Source: JAYOEY01 sp038120295 (GTDB lineage Bacteria > Pseudomonadota > Alphaproteobacteria > MPNO01 > UBA2964). Taken from it: a stretch of DNA of 64,000 nucleotides. The notes under the pieces are model-generated. The model was given only the letters and a program-made list of their open reading frames with translations. It ran no database searches and was not told where the DNA came from. The translations under genes and the position numbers were made by a program. The stretch covers positions 124,001 through 188,000 of the forward strand of contig JAYOLL010000002.1 of assembly GCA_038120295.1 (NCBI GenBank), written 5' to 3'. Numbering within the stretch: position 1 is the stretch's first letter; the number at the start of each line of letters is the position of its first letter. This document shows, one piece after another, positions 8,395 to 16,538 of the stretch.

Positions 8395-8422
8395 AAATAA
8401 ATACCCGGATAGATTATCCGGG
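8395..8422 (-). terminator. Terminator of ada
   Basis: The inverted repeat CCCGGATA/TATCCGGG (8404-8411 with 8415-8422, three-base loop) contains the ada stop codon and is followed on the minus strand by TATTTATTTATAA. A modest intrinsic terminator overlapping the end of the gene. Confidence 0.55.
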
Positions 8423-9493
8423 ATCCCTGAACGGTACAGATTTCTCGCGTGCCAGCAGGCGACGCTTGCGCTCGATACCCCAGCGAAATCCCGTCAATTT
8501 TCCGTCTTCGCGCACCACGCGGTGACAGGGAACAGCGATGGCGATGCGGTTGGCGGCGACGGCGGAAGCTACTGCACGGGCGCCGCGCGGCACGTCCAGA
8601 CGCTGCGCCAGTTCGCCGTATGTGACGGTCGTCCCCGTCGGAATGTCGCGGAGCGCGCGCCAGACGCGGCGCCGGAATGCCGTCCCCTGAATATCGAGCG
8701 GCAGGTCGAGACCCGCCGAAGGCGTCTCGATAAAGGTCAGCAATTCCGTCAGCCAGGCTGAAAACGCGTTGTCCGCTTCTTGCAGCACTGCGGCGGGAAA
8801 CCGGCTCCTGATTCTTTCGCGCAGTTCTTCACGTGACTCTGCAAACTCGATAGCGCAGATGCCGCGTTCAGTGCCGGCGACAATAATCGGGCCCAGCGCG
8901 GAATCCGCTGTCGCGTATCGAATTTTTTCTGCTTTTGACTGTTGCCCGAAATGCGACGGCGTTATCCCCAGCTTTTCGGCATCGTCATATGCGCGCCTGG
9001 CAGAAGCGTACCCGGCTTCGTAGATCGCATCGGTAACGGAAGCCCCGCGTTCCAGCGCTTCCCTCAACCGGCGAGCGCGGACCGCTTTCGCATACTGTTT
9101 CGGGCTTAGCCCGGTATGGGCCTTGAACAGTTTCTGGAAATGAGCAGGGCTGAAACCGGCTTCCCTGGCGAGCGCTGTCAGCGAGGGCTCGGACTCTTCC
9201 CGCTCAAGCCGGCGACAGGCATGGGCGATCAGGTCTGTCCGGGTATCGTCGATACCGCCCTCGGGTCGACAGCGTTTGCAAGGCCGGAAACCGGCTTCCT
9301 TGGCTGCATTCGGCGTGTCGAAAAAAAGCACATTCGAGCGGTTCGGCCGGCGCGATGCGCAGCCCGGACGGCAAAATACGCCAGTGCTTCTTACGGCATA
9401 TACAAAGAAATCGTCCGCCAGCGGCGTACGGGATGAAACCGCGTCCCATCGGCGTCCGTCCCAGTTGGAAGCAGTCTCAGTGATTTCAGACAT
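8414..9493 (-). CDS. ada: Bifunctional DNA methyltransferase / transcription activator Ada
   Basis: Repairs alkylated DNA and, when methylated, activates the adaptive response. The N-terminal zinc domain carries Cys41, Cys45, Cys72 and Cys75 (GVFCRPGC and PCKRCRPEGG), equivalent to the four zinc cysteines of E. coli Ada, where the first accepts methyl groups from phosphotriesters. An AraC-type helix-turn-helix follows (about residues 90-190). The C-terminal O6-methylguanine methyltransferase domain has the acceptor Cys323 in PCHRVV. At 359 residues it is full length. The gene stands alone between gpmI and the MmgE/PrpD gene; no alkB or alkA neighbour is seen. Confidence 0.95.
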   Translation of the reverse strand: MSEITETASNWDGRRWDAVSSRTPLADDFFVYAVRSTGVFCRPGCASRRPNRSNVLFFDTPNAAKEAGFRPCKRCRPEGGIDDTRTDLIAHACRRLEREESEPSLTALAREAGFSPAHFQKLFKAHTGLSPKQYAKAVRARRLREALERGASVTDAIYEAGYASARRAYDDAEKLGITPSHFGQQSKAEKIRYATADSALGPIIVAGTERGICAIEFAESREELRERIRSRFPAAVLQEADNAFSAWLTELLTFIETPSAGLDLPLDIQGTAFRRRVWRALRDIPTGTTVTYGELAQRLDVPRGARAVASAVAANRIAIAVPCHRVVREDGKLTGFRWGIERKRRLLAREKSVPFRDPG

Positions 9494-9561
9494 GCGGCCA
9501 TCCTAAGGCGCTTATCAGCCGCCGCGCATCCCGATTCCTGTGCTGCAATTCGGCGCGCCGT

Positions 9562-10926
9562 TTATCCGGCAGGGCGGAGCATCTCCAGTAGCACCGCCGC
9601 GTCGGGCAGATCTTCGAGTCCGTCGATCGCGTCGATGACTTCTTCCGTTCGTTCCGGCGTCAGGAGTTTGGCCGCATAGGTACGGAACTTGTCCCTGATC
9701 TGGTCGGGCGACAGCGGATTTTCCGGTGCGCCAAGCGGGTAATCGCACTTGCCGGAAAGCGTCTGGCCTCCCGTCGTTACGATCTCCGCCGATGCCTCGC
9801 CGCCTTTGAGCAATGTATCCGCGACGATTTCCACCTTCTCCGCCGCGAAGGCCCGTAGTTCGGGCGCGTCGTAACAGGCGGGCTCGAACTGATCGAGCGT
9901 GACGACGCCGTCCCGCAGATAGACGGCGGCGACGTAGTGCGCCGACAACAGCGCTTCGAACTTCGCGCCGTAGGTCGAGAACCCGCCATGCATCCGGTGC
10001 GCCGTTTCGCAGACGGAGACCCTGACGCTTGCGATATCGCCGAACGCGATGTCGTTCTTCTGTTTCAGATCGAACAGGGCGGTCAGCACGTCCTGCAAGG
10101 CGGTTGCCGAAGGCCAAAGACGGAGCGCGATCTGCTCCAGCTCCCAACGCGCGCCGAGATCGCCGATGGCGAGATCGATCCGCCCGCCTTCGGCATAGGT
10201 ATTATAAAGCCCGCCGTCGGGCGCGGTCAGGAATTCCTTTGTGGCGACGAAATCCTGTTCGGCCAGAAGCGCGGCCATCAGACCTGAAAGCGCCGCGCGG
10301 CACTGGTGCCATTTCACCGTCGGCGTGCCCCAGGCAGCAAACGTGCCGGCCGATTGGGCGCCGGCCAGTCCGTAGGCCCGCGCCATGGTCTCTGCATCGA
10401 AACCGCGCAGCCGCCCGACTGCTGCCGCGCTGCCGAACGGACCGATCACGCCCGGGCCGTGCCAGCCCTTGCCGCGGAACACAGGGTAATCCAGCCCCAG
10501 CCCGACCCGGGCGGTGACCTCGAACCCGGCGGCCAGCGCCGCCAGCAGGTCACTGCCCGAAACATGATCGCGCTCGGCGATGGCGAGGGCGGGCGGCACT
10601 ACCTCCGGCGTGATATGGGTCAGCAGGCCGCGATGGACGTCGCACATGGTGACCGCAGTGATCAGATAGCCGTTGAGGATCGTCGCCCCTGCCATCGAGC
10701 GCCTGCCGCCCCCGATCACGCTGGTCTCATCCGAGGCAGCGAGCGCCGAAATCATGGCGTCCATCTGGCCGGTTTCCTCGCCCTGATGACCGGCCAAAGC
10801 GCAGGCCAGCGCGTCGAGGAACAGCGTCTTTGTGAAATCGCGCGCATCGGACGGAATGTCGTCGATGGTGAGTGTCGCTGCGAATTCGGCCAGTCTGGCG
10901 GTGGGGTCGATTTTTGTGTCGCTCAT
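9562..10926 (-). CDS. MmgE/PrpD family protein
   Basis: Member of the 2-methylcitrate dehydratase / aconitate decarboxylase superfamily (about 454 residues, full length). Family segments include DALACALAGH, ILNGYLITAVTMCDVHRG, AGFEVTARVGLGL, WHGPGVIGPFGSAAAVGRL, YGLAGAQSAGTFAAWG and VKWHQCRAALSGLMAALLA, the last resembling the usual KHYPCC-type motif region. No other methylcitrate cycle gene is nearby, so the substrate is not known; such stand-alone members often act on hydroxy- or unsaturated di- and tricarboxylates. I use the ATG at 10926 (MSDTKID); an in-frame ATG at 10959 adds 11 residues of no clear value. Divergent from the HpaB-like gene, with a short inverted repeat at 10954-10972 between them. 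Confidence 0.82.
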   Translation of the reverse strand: MSDTKIDPTARLAEFAATLTIDDIPSDARDFTKTLFLDALACALAGHQGEETGQMDAMISALAASDETSVIGGGRRSMAGATILNGYLITAVTMCDVHRGLLTHITPEVVPPALAIAERDHVSGSDLLAALAAGFEVTARVGLGLDYPVFRGKGWHGPGVIGPFGSAAAVGRLRGFDAETMARAYGLAGAQSAGTFAAWGTPTVKWHQCRAALSGLMAALLAEQDFVATKEFLTAPDGGLYNTYAEGGRIDLAIGDLGARWELEQIALRLWPSATALQDVLTALFDLKQKNDIAFGDIASVRVSVCETAHRMHGGFSTYGAKFEALLSAHYVAAVYLRDGVVTLDQFEPACYDAPELRAFAAEKVEIVADTLLKGGEASAEIVTTGGQTLSGKCDYPLGAPENPLSPDQIRDKFRTYAAKLLTPERTEEVIDAIDGLEDLPDAAVLLEMLRPAG

Positions 10927-11060
10927 TCTCTGAAATCCTTGCCTCTCGGGTGTGCCCACAATAGCCGTGGGCGGCGCGCGCGGCCATAGGTGACGGACCG
11001 AGTCTGGCGCGCACCGAAACGGCGCGGTAATCTGTTCCTGCAGTCACAGGAGATAGAAAA

Positions 11061-12524
11061 TTGCTAACCGGCGACGAATTTCTGGAATCCATCCGCGACG
11101 GGCGTAAGGTCTATATCGGCAGCGAACTGGTCGAGGATGTCACAAGCCATCCCGCATTCCGGAATGCCGCATCATCCTTTGCGATGATCTACGATCGCAA
11201 GCGCGCGCCGGAAAACCGCGACGTGATGGTGTCGGAAGAAGACGGCGAAGAGTTTTCTACCTACTACCTGAGGGCGCGTTCGCGCGAGGACCTTGAGCGG
11301 CGGTTTGAGACCCATCGCCGGATCGCGTCCTGGAGCTACGGTCTGCTCGGTCGTTCGCCGGATAACTATCCGAGTTACCTGGCGGGGCTTGCCACCGACC
11401 AGGAACTGTTCAACAAGCTGCATGAAGGGTTCGGCGACAATCTGGAAGCCTATTACAGGCGTTGCCGCCGCGAGGACACCTTCATTACCCATACCGTTAC
11501 CAACCCGCAGACCACGCGGCGCGCGGAGGCTTTCGCCAAATCCGATGCCATTTCGCCAACCATGCGGGTCGTGTCGGAAGACGACAAGGGGGTCGTGGTC
11601 AACGGGCTGAAGATGATCGGCACGTCGGCGATTTTCTGCCATGACGCGTGGTGCGGCAATCTGCAGCCCGTGCCGGAAGGGCACGAGGACGAGACCATCA
11701 CCTGCGCCATTCCGCTGAATGCACCGGGCGTATCGATCTGGTCGCGCAAGCCCTACGAAAAATTCGCCAACAGCGAATTCGACATGCCGCTGACCTGGCG
11801 CTTCGACGAGACCGACGCGGCGGTCCTGTTCGAAAACGTCCATGTGCCGTGGGAGAACGTGTTCCTGCACAACAATGTTGAAATGACGCGCGCGATCTAT
11901 ATGGCGACGCCGGGCCATTCGCTCGCCAACCACCAGGCGAATATCCGCTTCCTCGAAAAGCTCAAGCTGATGGTCGCGGTGGCCTACGCGCTGTGTAAGG
12001 CGAACAAGGTCGACCAGATCCCCGCCGTGCAGGGCGTGCTCGGCAAGCTGGCGGCGGCGCAGGCGCAGCTTGAGGGAATGATCATGGGCCAGATCCACTC
12101 ATGCGAGGAGATGAAGCCGGGCTCGGGCTACGTGACGGTCAACCGGCGCTACATGTATGCCGCGCTGCACTGGTGCACCAACAATCATTCCGATCTGTGC
12201 GACACGATCCGCGAACTGATGGGCGGCGGGCCGATCCAGATGCCGGCGGACGCCTCGGTTATGAACGATCCCGTACTGGCGGAGAAGTTCGAGACCTACT
12301 GGTCAACACCGGATCAGAGCGCGAAGGACAGAATGAAACTGCTGCGGCTCGCCTGGGATCTGCTTAACTCGGAAATGGCCGGGCGGCATACCCAGTACGA
12401 GAAATTCTATGCCGGTCCCGGCTTCGTGATGGACGCCTATTCCTACTTCAACTGTCCCTGGCAGGAGCTGGAGGGAATCGTCACCGACCTGTTGGCGGGC
12501 TACGACGCCGATATTGCGTCCTGA
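11061..12524 (+). CDS. HpaB-family flavin-dependent monooxygenase or 4-hydroxybutyryl-CoA dehydratase-like protein
   Basis: The 487-residue protein belongs to the 4-hydroxyphenylacetate 3-monooxygenase / 4-hydroxybutyryl-CoA dehydratase / pyoverdin chromophore oxidase superfamily. It has the expected opening (LTGDEFLESIRDGRKVYIGS, with HPAFRNAASSFA soon after), the central THTVTNPQTTRRAE region and a C-terminal helical bundle ending YAGPGFVMDAYSYFNCPW. No flavin reductase (HpaC) is adjacent. It starts with TTG, ten bases after CAGGAG. The LLM oxidoreductase gene follows after 17 bases, so the two probably share an mRNA and a reduced-flavin supply. The cysteine cluster of true 4-hydroxybutyryl-CoA dehydratases is not evident, favouring a monooxygenase. 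The substrate is unknown. Confidence 0.75.
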   Translation: MLTGDEFLESIRDGRKVYIGSELVEDVTSHPAFRNAASSFAMIYDRKRAPENRDVMVSEEDGEEFSTYYLRARSREDLERRFETHRRIASWSYGLLGRSPDNYPSYLAGLATDQELFNKLHEGFGDNLEAYYRRCRREDTFITHTVTNPQTTRRAEAFAKSDAISPTMRVVSEDDKGVVVNGLKMIGTSAIFCHDAWCGNLQPVPEGHEDETITCAIPLNAPGVSIWSRKPYEKFANSEFDMPLTWRFDETDAAVLFENVHVPWENVFLHNNVEMTRAIYMATPGHSLANHQANIRFLEKLKLMVAVAYALCKANKVDQIPAVQGVLGKLAAAQAQLEGMIMGQIHSCEEMKPGSGYVTVNRRYMYAALHWCTNNHSDLCDTIRELMGGGPIQMPADASVMNDPVLAEKFETYWSTPDQSAKDRMKLLRLAWDLLNSEMAGRHTQYEKFYAGPGFVMDAYSYFNCPWQELEGIVTDLLAGYDADIAS

Positions 12525-12541
12525 CGGGGGAGGGCGCCGCC

Positions 12542-13669
12542 ATGGCCGACCGTCGGTCCATGTATAACGACAATAAATTCAAGATCGGCCTGTTCGGGCC
12601 GAACTGCTCCTCCGGTCGCGCCGTTACCAAGGTGCCGGAACGCTGGTCCGGCAACTGGGAGGGCAATCTGGCGCTCGCGCAGATGGCGGACGAGGCGGGG
12701 ATCGATTTCCTGCTCCCTATCGGCCGCTGGAAAGGCTATGGGGGCGATACCAACTATCAGGGCGCGACGTTCGAGACCATCGCCTGGGCGACTGGCCTGC
12801 TGGCCGCGACGAAACGCATCACGGTGTTCGCCACGGTTCACGCGCCCCTGTTCCCGCCGGTAATCGCCGCCAAACAGTTCGTGACCGCCGATCACATTGG
12901 GCAGGGCCGTTTTGCCCTCAACATCGTGTGCGGCTGGAACGAGGGCGAGTTTCGCATGTTCGGCGCGACCACCGGCGCGCACGAGGCGCGTTACGAGTAT
13001 GGCCAGGAATGGATCGACGTCATCAGGCAAATGTGGGAGCGCGACGAACCGTTCGATTTCGAGGGCAAGCACCTGCATCTGCATGATCTGGTGTCAAACC
13101 CCAAGCCCTGGGGCGACACACAGCCCCTGATGATGAACGCCGGCCAGTCGCCGGCTGGTCATGCCTTCGCGGTCAGGAATTGCGACGCTCTGTTCTCCAC
13201 ACCGCGTGGCAGCGGGTCGGTCGAGCTGTTGGCCGAAGCCGTTAAAAAGGCAAAAGGGCTGGCTGCCGAGCACGGGCGCGTGATCGACGTATTTTCGGTC
13301 GGCGTCATCACCTGCAAGCCGACCATGAAGGAGGCGGAGGCGTATTACCGCCACTGCGTCATCGATGAGGCAGACTGGAACGCGGTCGACAGCATTCTCG
13401 CCATGAAGGATGTCAGCCCGCAAACGGTGGGAGAGGAAGAATACCTTCGTCGTCGGTCGCATCAGGCGCACGGGATGGGCGGTATTCCCATTGTCGGCGA
13501 TCCGGACGCCGTCGCTGAAAAGCTGATCGGGCTCGCGGGGGCGGGAATCCGCGGTATGGGTATCTCCTTCGTCAACTATCTCGACGAACTGCCATTCTTC
13601 CGCGATGAGGTGCTGCCAAGGCTGGAATCTGCCGGCCTGCGCGAACCTGCGGCACGAGCGGCGGGCTGA
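12542..13669 (+). CDS. LLM-class flavin-dependent monooxygenase (RutA-like)
   Basis: Bacterial luciferase-like TIM-barrel flavoprotein of 375 residues. Seen: GLFGPNCSSGRAVTKVPERW at the N-terminus, LAQMADEAGIDFLLPIGRWK, the substrate-side segment ATVHAPLFPPVIAAKQ, LNIVCGWNEGEFRMFG, and a C-terminal IVGDPDAVAEKL. The layout is close to pyrimidine oxygenase RutA and the sulfone monooxygenase SfnG, which use reduced FMN from a partner. A strong GGGGGAGGG precedes the ATG. It is coupled to the upstream HpaB-like gene, but none of the other rut or sfn genes is here, so the reaction (oxygenative C-N or C-S cleavage) is an inference from family only. Confidence 0.8.
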   Translation: MADRRSMYNDNKFKIGLFGPNCSSGRAVTKVPERWSGNWEGNLALAQMADEAGIDFLLPIGRWKGYGGDTNYQGATFETIAWATGLLAATKRITVFATVHAPLFPPVIAAKQFVTADHIGQGRFALNIVCGWNEGEFRMFGATTGAHEARYEYGQEWIDVIRQMWERDEPFDFEGKHLHLHDLVSNPKPWGDTQPLMMNAGQSPAGHAFAVRNCDALFSTPRGSGSVELLAEAVKKAKGLAAEHGRVIDVFSVGVITCKPTMKEAEAYYRHCVIDEADWNAVDSILAMKDVSPQTVGEEEYLRRRSHQAHGMGGIPIVGDPDAVAEKLIGLAGAGIRGMGISFVNYLDELPFFRDEVLPRLESAGLREPAARAAG

Positions 13670-13673
13670 TCTC

Positions 13674-14975
13674 GTGGTCGACGGCGTCGAAACAATCGCT
13701 CAAGACCCGGTTTCCAGCCCGATCCAGAAGGCGCTGGCGATCAATCTCGACCCATTGAAATACGGCACAATTGTAGAGATCGGGGCAGGTCAGGAGGTGG
13801 CGCGCTGGTTCTTTCAGGCCGGCGCGGCGGCGGGAACCATCGCCAAGACCATGTCCGCCTATGACATGAAATTCAGCGACGAGATCTACGGAGAGACATC
13901 CGACCGGCGTTACGTATCGCGCGCCCGACTGGAAAGAATGCTCCAGCAGGAATTCGATCTGGTCGTCGAGCGGATTGCCGATCACCGGCCTGAGGGGTCC
14001 AGATTCTTTGCGTTTGCCAATACTGTTGCTGCGCAGGGTTTCCGCCGGCGCGACGAATGCCACGGCTGGATCGGCGTTCGTCTTCAGATGGAGCCCAGGG
14101 CGGAACCCGACGAAATCATCCTCCATGTCCGGATGCTCGACGATACGAACATTGAACAGCAGGAAGCGCTGGGCATTCTCGGGGTGAACCTGATCCACGG
14201 CGCCTTTGAACACGCGACCGATCCGAAGAACCTCCTGCGGCGGCTGATGGACAATCTCAAATGGGGGCGCGTCGAGATCGATCTCGTCGAGTTCCGCGGT
14301 CCCACTCTGGGCGGTATCGACAACAGGCTGATGAGTCTGGAACTGGTGAAGGCGAGCCTGACGCGCGCTGTGCTGTTCGACCCCGATGGCAGCATCAGTA
14401 TTCCGGCGGAAGAGCTCCACCGAAACAGCGTGCTCGCCATGCGTGGCGCTTTCTATCCGCTACGCGACGCCGACACAGCCATTTTCGAAGACGCGCGCGG
14501 AAAGTTCCTCTCCCGTCCCGATGTCGAGGAGGGAAGCGTTCTTTATCTCGCCGAACTGACAATGGCGGAACTCGCCAACGACGAGGAAATCGACACCGCG
14601 AACTTCCTCGGACGCGTCAATGCGCTGTCGGCAGCGGGGTTCCATGTGATGATTTCCGAATTCTTCCGCTATTTCCGTGTACGACAGTATTTTGCGCGAT
14701 ATTCGAACCTGCCGGTCGGCTTTGTAACCGATGCCCGGGGATTCGCCGATATCTTTCACGAAACGTATTACGACGGTATTCGCGGCGGCATTCTCGAAGG
14801 TCTGGGCCAGACTTTTCCGGTTCCCACGGTAGCCTATGTCTATCCCGGGGAGGAGGGCGGCAGGCGTGTCCGGCTGGACGATCTGCCGGTCGCCGACGAT
14901 CTCTGCCCTCTGCTGGATTTCCTGCGCAAGCGAGGCCAGGTCGTTGCCGTGGACGAATTCGGACCCGGCGCCTGA
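13674..14975 (+). CDS. Conserved protein of unknown function (about 433 aa)
   Basis: I recognise this as a widely conserved, uncharacterised protein but cannot assign a function. A GTG at 13674, four bases after the LLM gene stop, gives a start just before the conserved-looking DPVSSPIQKALAINLDPLKY and GTIVEIGAGQEVARWFFQAG segments; an ATG at 13605 lies inside the LLM gene. Other notable blocks are TIAKTMSAYDMKFSDEIYG, WIGVRLQMEPRAEPDEIILH, LGILGVNLIHGAFEH and FFRYFRVRQYFARYSNLPVG. No signal peptide or membrane helix is apparent. It may simply be downstream of the LLM gene rather than functionally linked. Convergent with rlmH, leaving three bases between the two stops. Confidence 0.7.
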   Translation: MVDGVETIAQDPVSSPIQKALAINLDPLKYGTIVEIGAGQEVARWFFQAGAAAGTIAKTMSAYDMKFSDEIYGETSDRRYVSRARLERMLQQEFDLVVERIADHRPEGSRFFAFANTVAAQGFRRRDECHGWIGVRLQMEPRAEPDEIILHVRMLDDTNIEQQEALGILGVNLIHGAFEHATDPKNLLRRLMDNLKWGRVEIDLVEFRGPTLGGIDNRLMSLELVKASLTRAVLFDPDGSISIPAEELHRNSVLAMRGAFYPLRDADTAIFEDARGKFLSRPDVEEGSVLYLAELTMAELANDEEIDTANFLGRVNALSAAGFHVMISEFFRYFRVRQYFARYSNLPVGFVTDARGFADIFHETYYDGIRGGILEGLGQTFPVPTVAYVYPGEEGGRRVRLDDLPVADDLCPLLDFLRKRGQVVAVDEFGPGA

Positions 14976-14978
14976 GGC

Positions 14979-15440
14979 CTAATCCCTGTGATAGGGATGT
15001 CCGGCAATGATTTGCTGGGCGCGGTAGACCTGTTCGAACAGGAGCCCCCGCACCACGAAATGGGGCCAGGTCATGGCGCCGAAGCAGATTGACCGGCTGG
15101 CCCGTTTGCGGACATCGTCGCTGAGTCCGTCCGCGCCGCCGATGGCGAAGGCGAGGTCGTTCAGTCCTTCATCCTGCAGGTCGGACAAGAGCTTTGCGAA
15201 CTGACGCGACGTCATCGCCTTTCCGCGCTCATCAAGCGCGACCAGCGTTGCGCCGTCGGGCAGGGAGGACAGGATTTTTTCGCCTTCCGCGCGCTTGAGC
15301 GCGTCGCCATCGAGCCGGCGTTTCTCCTCGACTTCACGAATGGCAACGGGCCAGGCGGTAATCCGGTTCTGGAAGTGGTCGGCCAGGGTCTTTTCCGGCC
15401 CGGCGCGCAGCCGGCCGACCGCGACGACCGAAATGCGCAT
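14979..15440 (-). CDS. rlmH: 23S rRNA pseudouridine-1915 N3-methyltransferase
   Basis: SPOUT-class methyltransferase that modifies pseudouridine 1915 in helix 69 of the assembled 70S ribosome. It has 153 residues, the usual size. Visible: RISVVAVGRLRAGPE at the N-terminus, the SAM-binding ALDERGKAMTSRQFA and FAIGGADGLSD, and the C-terminal LLFEQVYRAQQIIAGHPYHR. It starts immediately after rsfS (stop at 15441), forming nadD-rsfS-rlmH, a very common arrangement. Confidence 0.96.
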   Translation of the reverse strand: MRISVVAVGRLRAGPEKTLADHFQNRITAWPVAIREVEEKRRLDGDALKRAEGEKILSSLPDGATLVALDERGKAMTSRQFAKLLSDLQDEGLNDLAFAIGGADGLSDDVRKRASRSICFGAMTWPHFVVRGLLFEQVYRAQQIIAGHPYHRD

Positions 15441-15854
15441 TCAGGAAACGGGTGTTTCCGTTTCGGGGAGGCTGGCCTCCCACATCTTTTCCAGACCGTA
15501 AAACTCACGGACTTCGGGCCGGAACAGGTGGACGATCACGTCGCCCGCATCAATAAGGACCCAGTCCCCCTGACCGATTCCTTCGGGTCGCACGCTGCCG
15601 ACGCCGACCTCTTTCAGGTGGGCAGCGACGAACTCGGCCATCGCGATGACCTGGCGCGACGACCGGCCGGACGCGATCAGCATATAGTCGGCAATGGTGG
15701 ATTTTCCTGCGAGGTCGATGGCGACTATGTCCTCCGCCATATGATCGTCGAGAATCGTCCTGATCTGCGCGAGGAGGTCGTCCGCCACTGGTTTGGCGTT
15801 CAGGTCGTCCTTGGGCAGCGTCGTCTCGATCGAGTTATCTGTCACAGGGTCCAT
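15441..15854 (-). CDS. rsfS: Ribosomal silencing factor RsfS
   Basis: Binds L14 on the 50S subunit and blocks subunit joining when nutrients are scarce. 137 residues; the core has the family features DIVAIDLAGKSTIADYMLIA, SGRSSRQVIAMAEFV, GIGQGDWVLIDAGDVIVHLF and REFYGLEKMW. The ATG is preceded by AAAGGAGAC, an excellent ribosome-binding site. It lies between nadD and rlmH on the minus strand and is certainly co-transcribed with them. Confidence 0.95.
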   Translation of the reverse strand: MDPVTDNSIETTLPKDDLNAKPVADDLLAQIRTILDDHMAEDIVAIDLAGKSTIADYMLIASGRSSRQVIAMAEFVAAHLKEVGVGSVRPEGIGQGDWVLIDAGDVIVHLFRPEVREFYGLEKMWEASLPETETPVS

Positions 15855-15902
15855 GTCTCCTTTCTCGGGGGCAGGCGCGAAGGCCCAGGCGTGATACTCG
15901 GG

Positions 15903-16538
15903 TTACGATCGACCGGTCCTGATCTCGGTAGCGTTCGCGGGATGCCGAGGAATAGGGAAGAAAGTCCAGGCTGGTGGTCGGCGGTCGGCCAGTGTGCGTG
16001 CATGCGTGGAGGATATCCGGTTGCTCGCAAAACAGCGCGCCGCCATTCCGGCAAGCGCAGTAACAGAATAGGGCGCGCGGTCGAAAACCGCAATTGGAAC
16101 GAGGCCGAACAGTTGAGGCCAGTCCTTCCAGCGGGGGAATTCTGCGAGGATATCGGCGCCGACGATCCAGACGAATTTTTTCTCGGGAAAACAGCGGGTA
16201 AGAGCGCTCAGCGTGTCGACGGAGTAGCGTGTGCCCAGCCGCGTCTCCACACCGGTGACGGTAATTCGCGGGTCGCAGGCGATTCGTTTCGCGGTCTCGA
16301 AGCGCTCTTCGAATGGCGCCATGCCGTCTCCGGTCTTGAGCGGATTCTGCGGCGTGACCATCCACCACACGGCATCCAGCCCAAGCCGGGCGAGCGCCTG
16401 ACGGCTGATATGCAGATGCCCGTCATGGGCCGGGTTGAACGATCCGCCCAGCAGCCCGACGCGCTGCCGTCCTGTATTGAAGCCGCGCCGGATGGCGGCC
16501 CTCGGTGCCGTGATAGCTATCGTACGATTCCCTGTCAG
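15903..16538 (-). CDS. nadD: Nicotinate-nucleotide adenylyltransferase, probable CTG start
   Basis: Forms nicotinic acid adenine dinucleotide in NAD biosynthesis. The nucleotide-binding motif GLLGGSFNPAHDGHLH is at residues 28-43, followed by WWMVTPQNPLK, the middle FVWIVGADILAEFPRWKDW and the C-terminal NATEIR, equivalent to the ISSTxIR motif. No ATG, GTG or TTG exists in frame between the stop of proA and the GSFNPAH motif. A GTG inside the gene (16370) would delete the ATP site. A CTG at 16538 overlaps the proA stop as CTGA, the position where ATGA coupling would be expected, and gives 211 residues, a normal NadD length. GCAGG lies seven bases upstream. Confidence 0.9.
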   Translation of the reverse strand: MTGNRTIAITAPRAAIRRGFNTGRQRVGLLGGSFNPAHDGHLHISRQALARLGLDAVWWMVTPQNPLKTGDGMAPFEERFETAKRIACDPRITVTGVETRLGTRYSVDTLSALTRCFPEKKFVWIVGADILAEFPRWKDWPQLFGLVPIAVFDRAPYSVTALAGMAARCFASNRISSTHARTLADRRPPAWTFFPIPRHPANATEIRTGRS

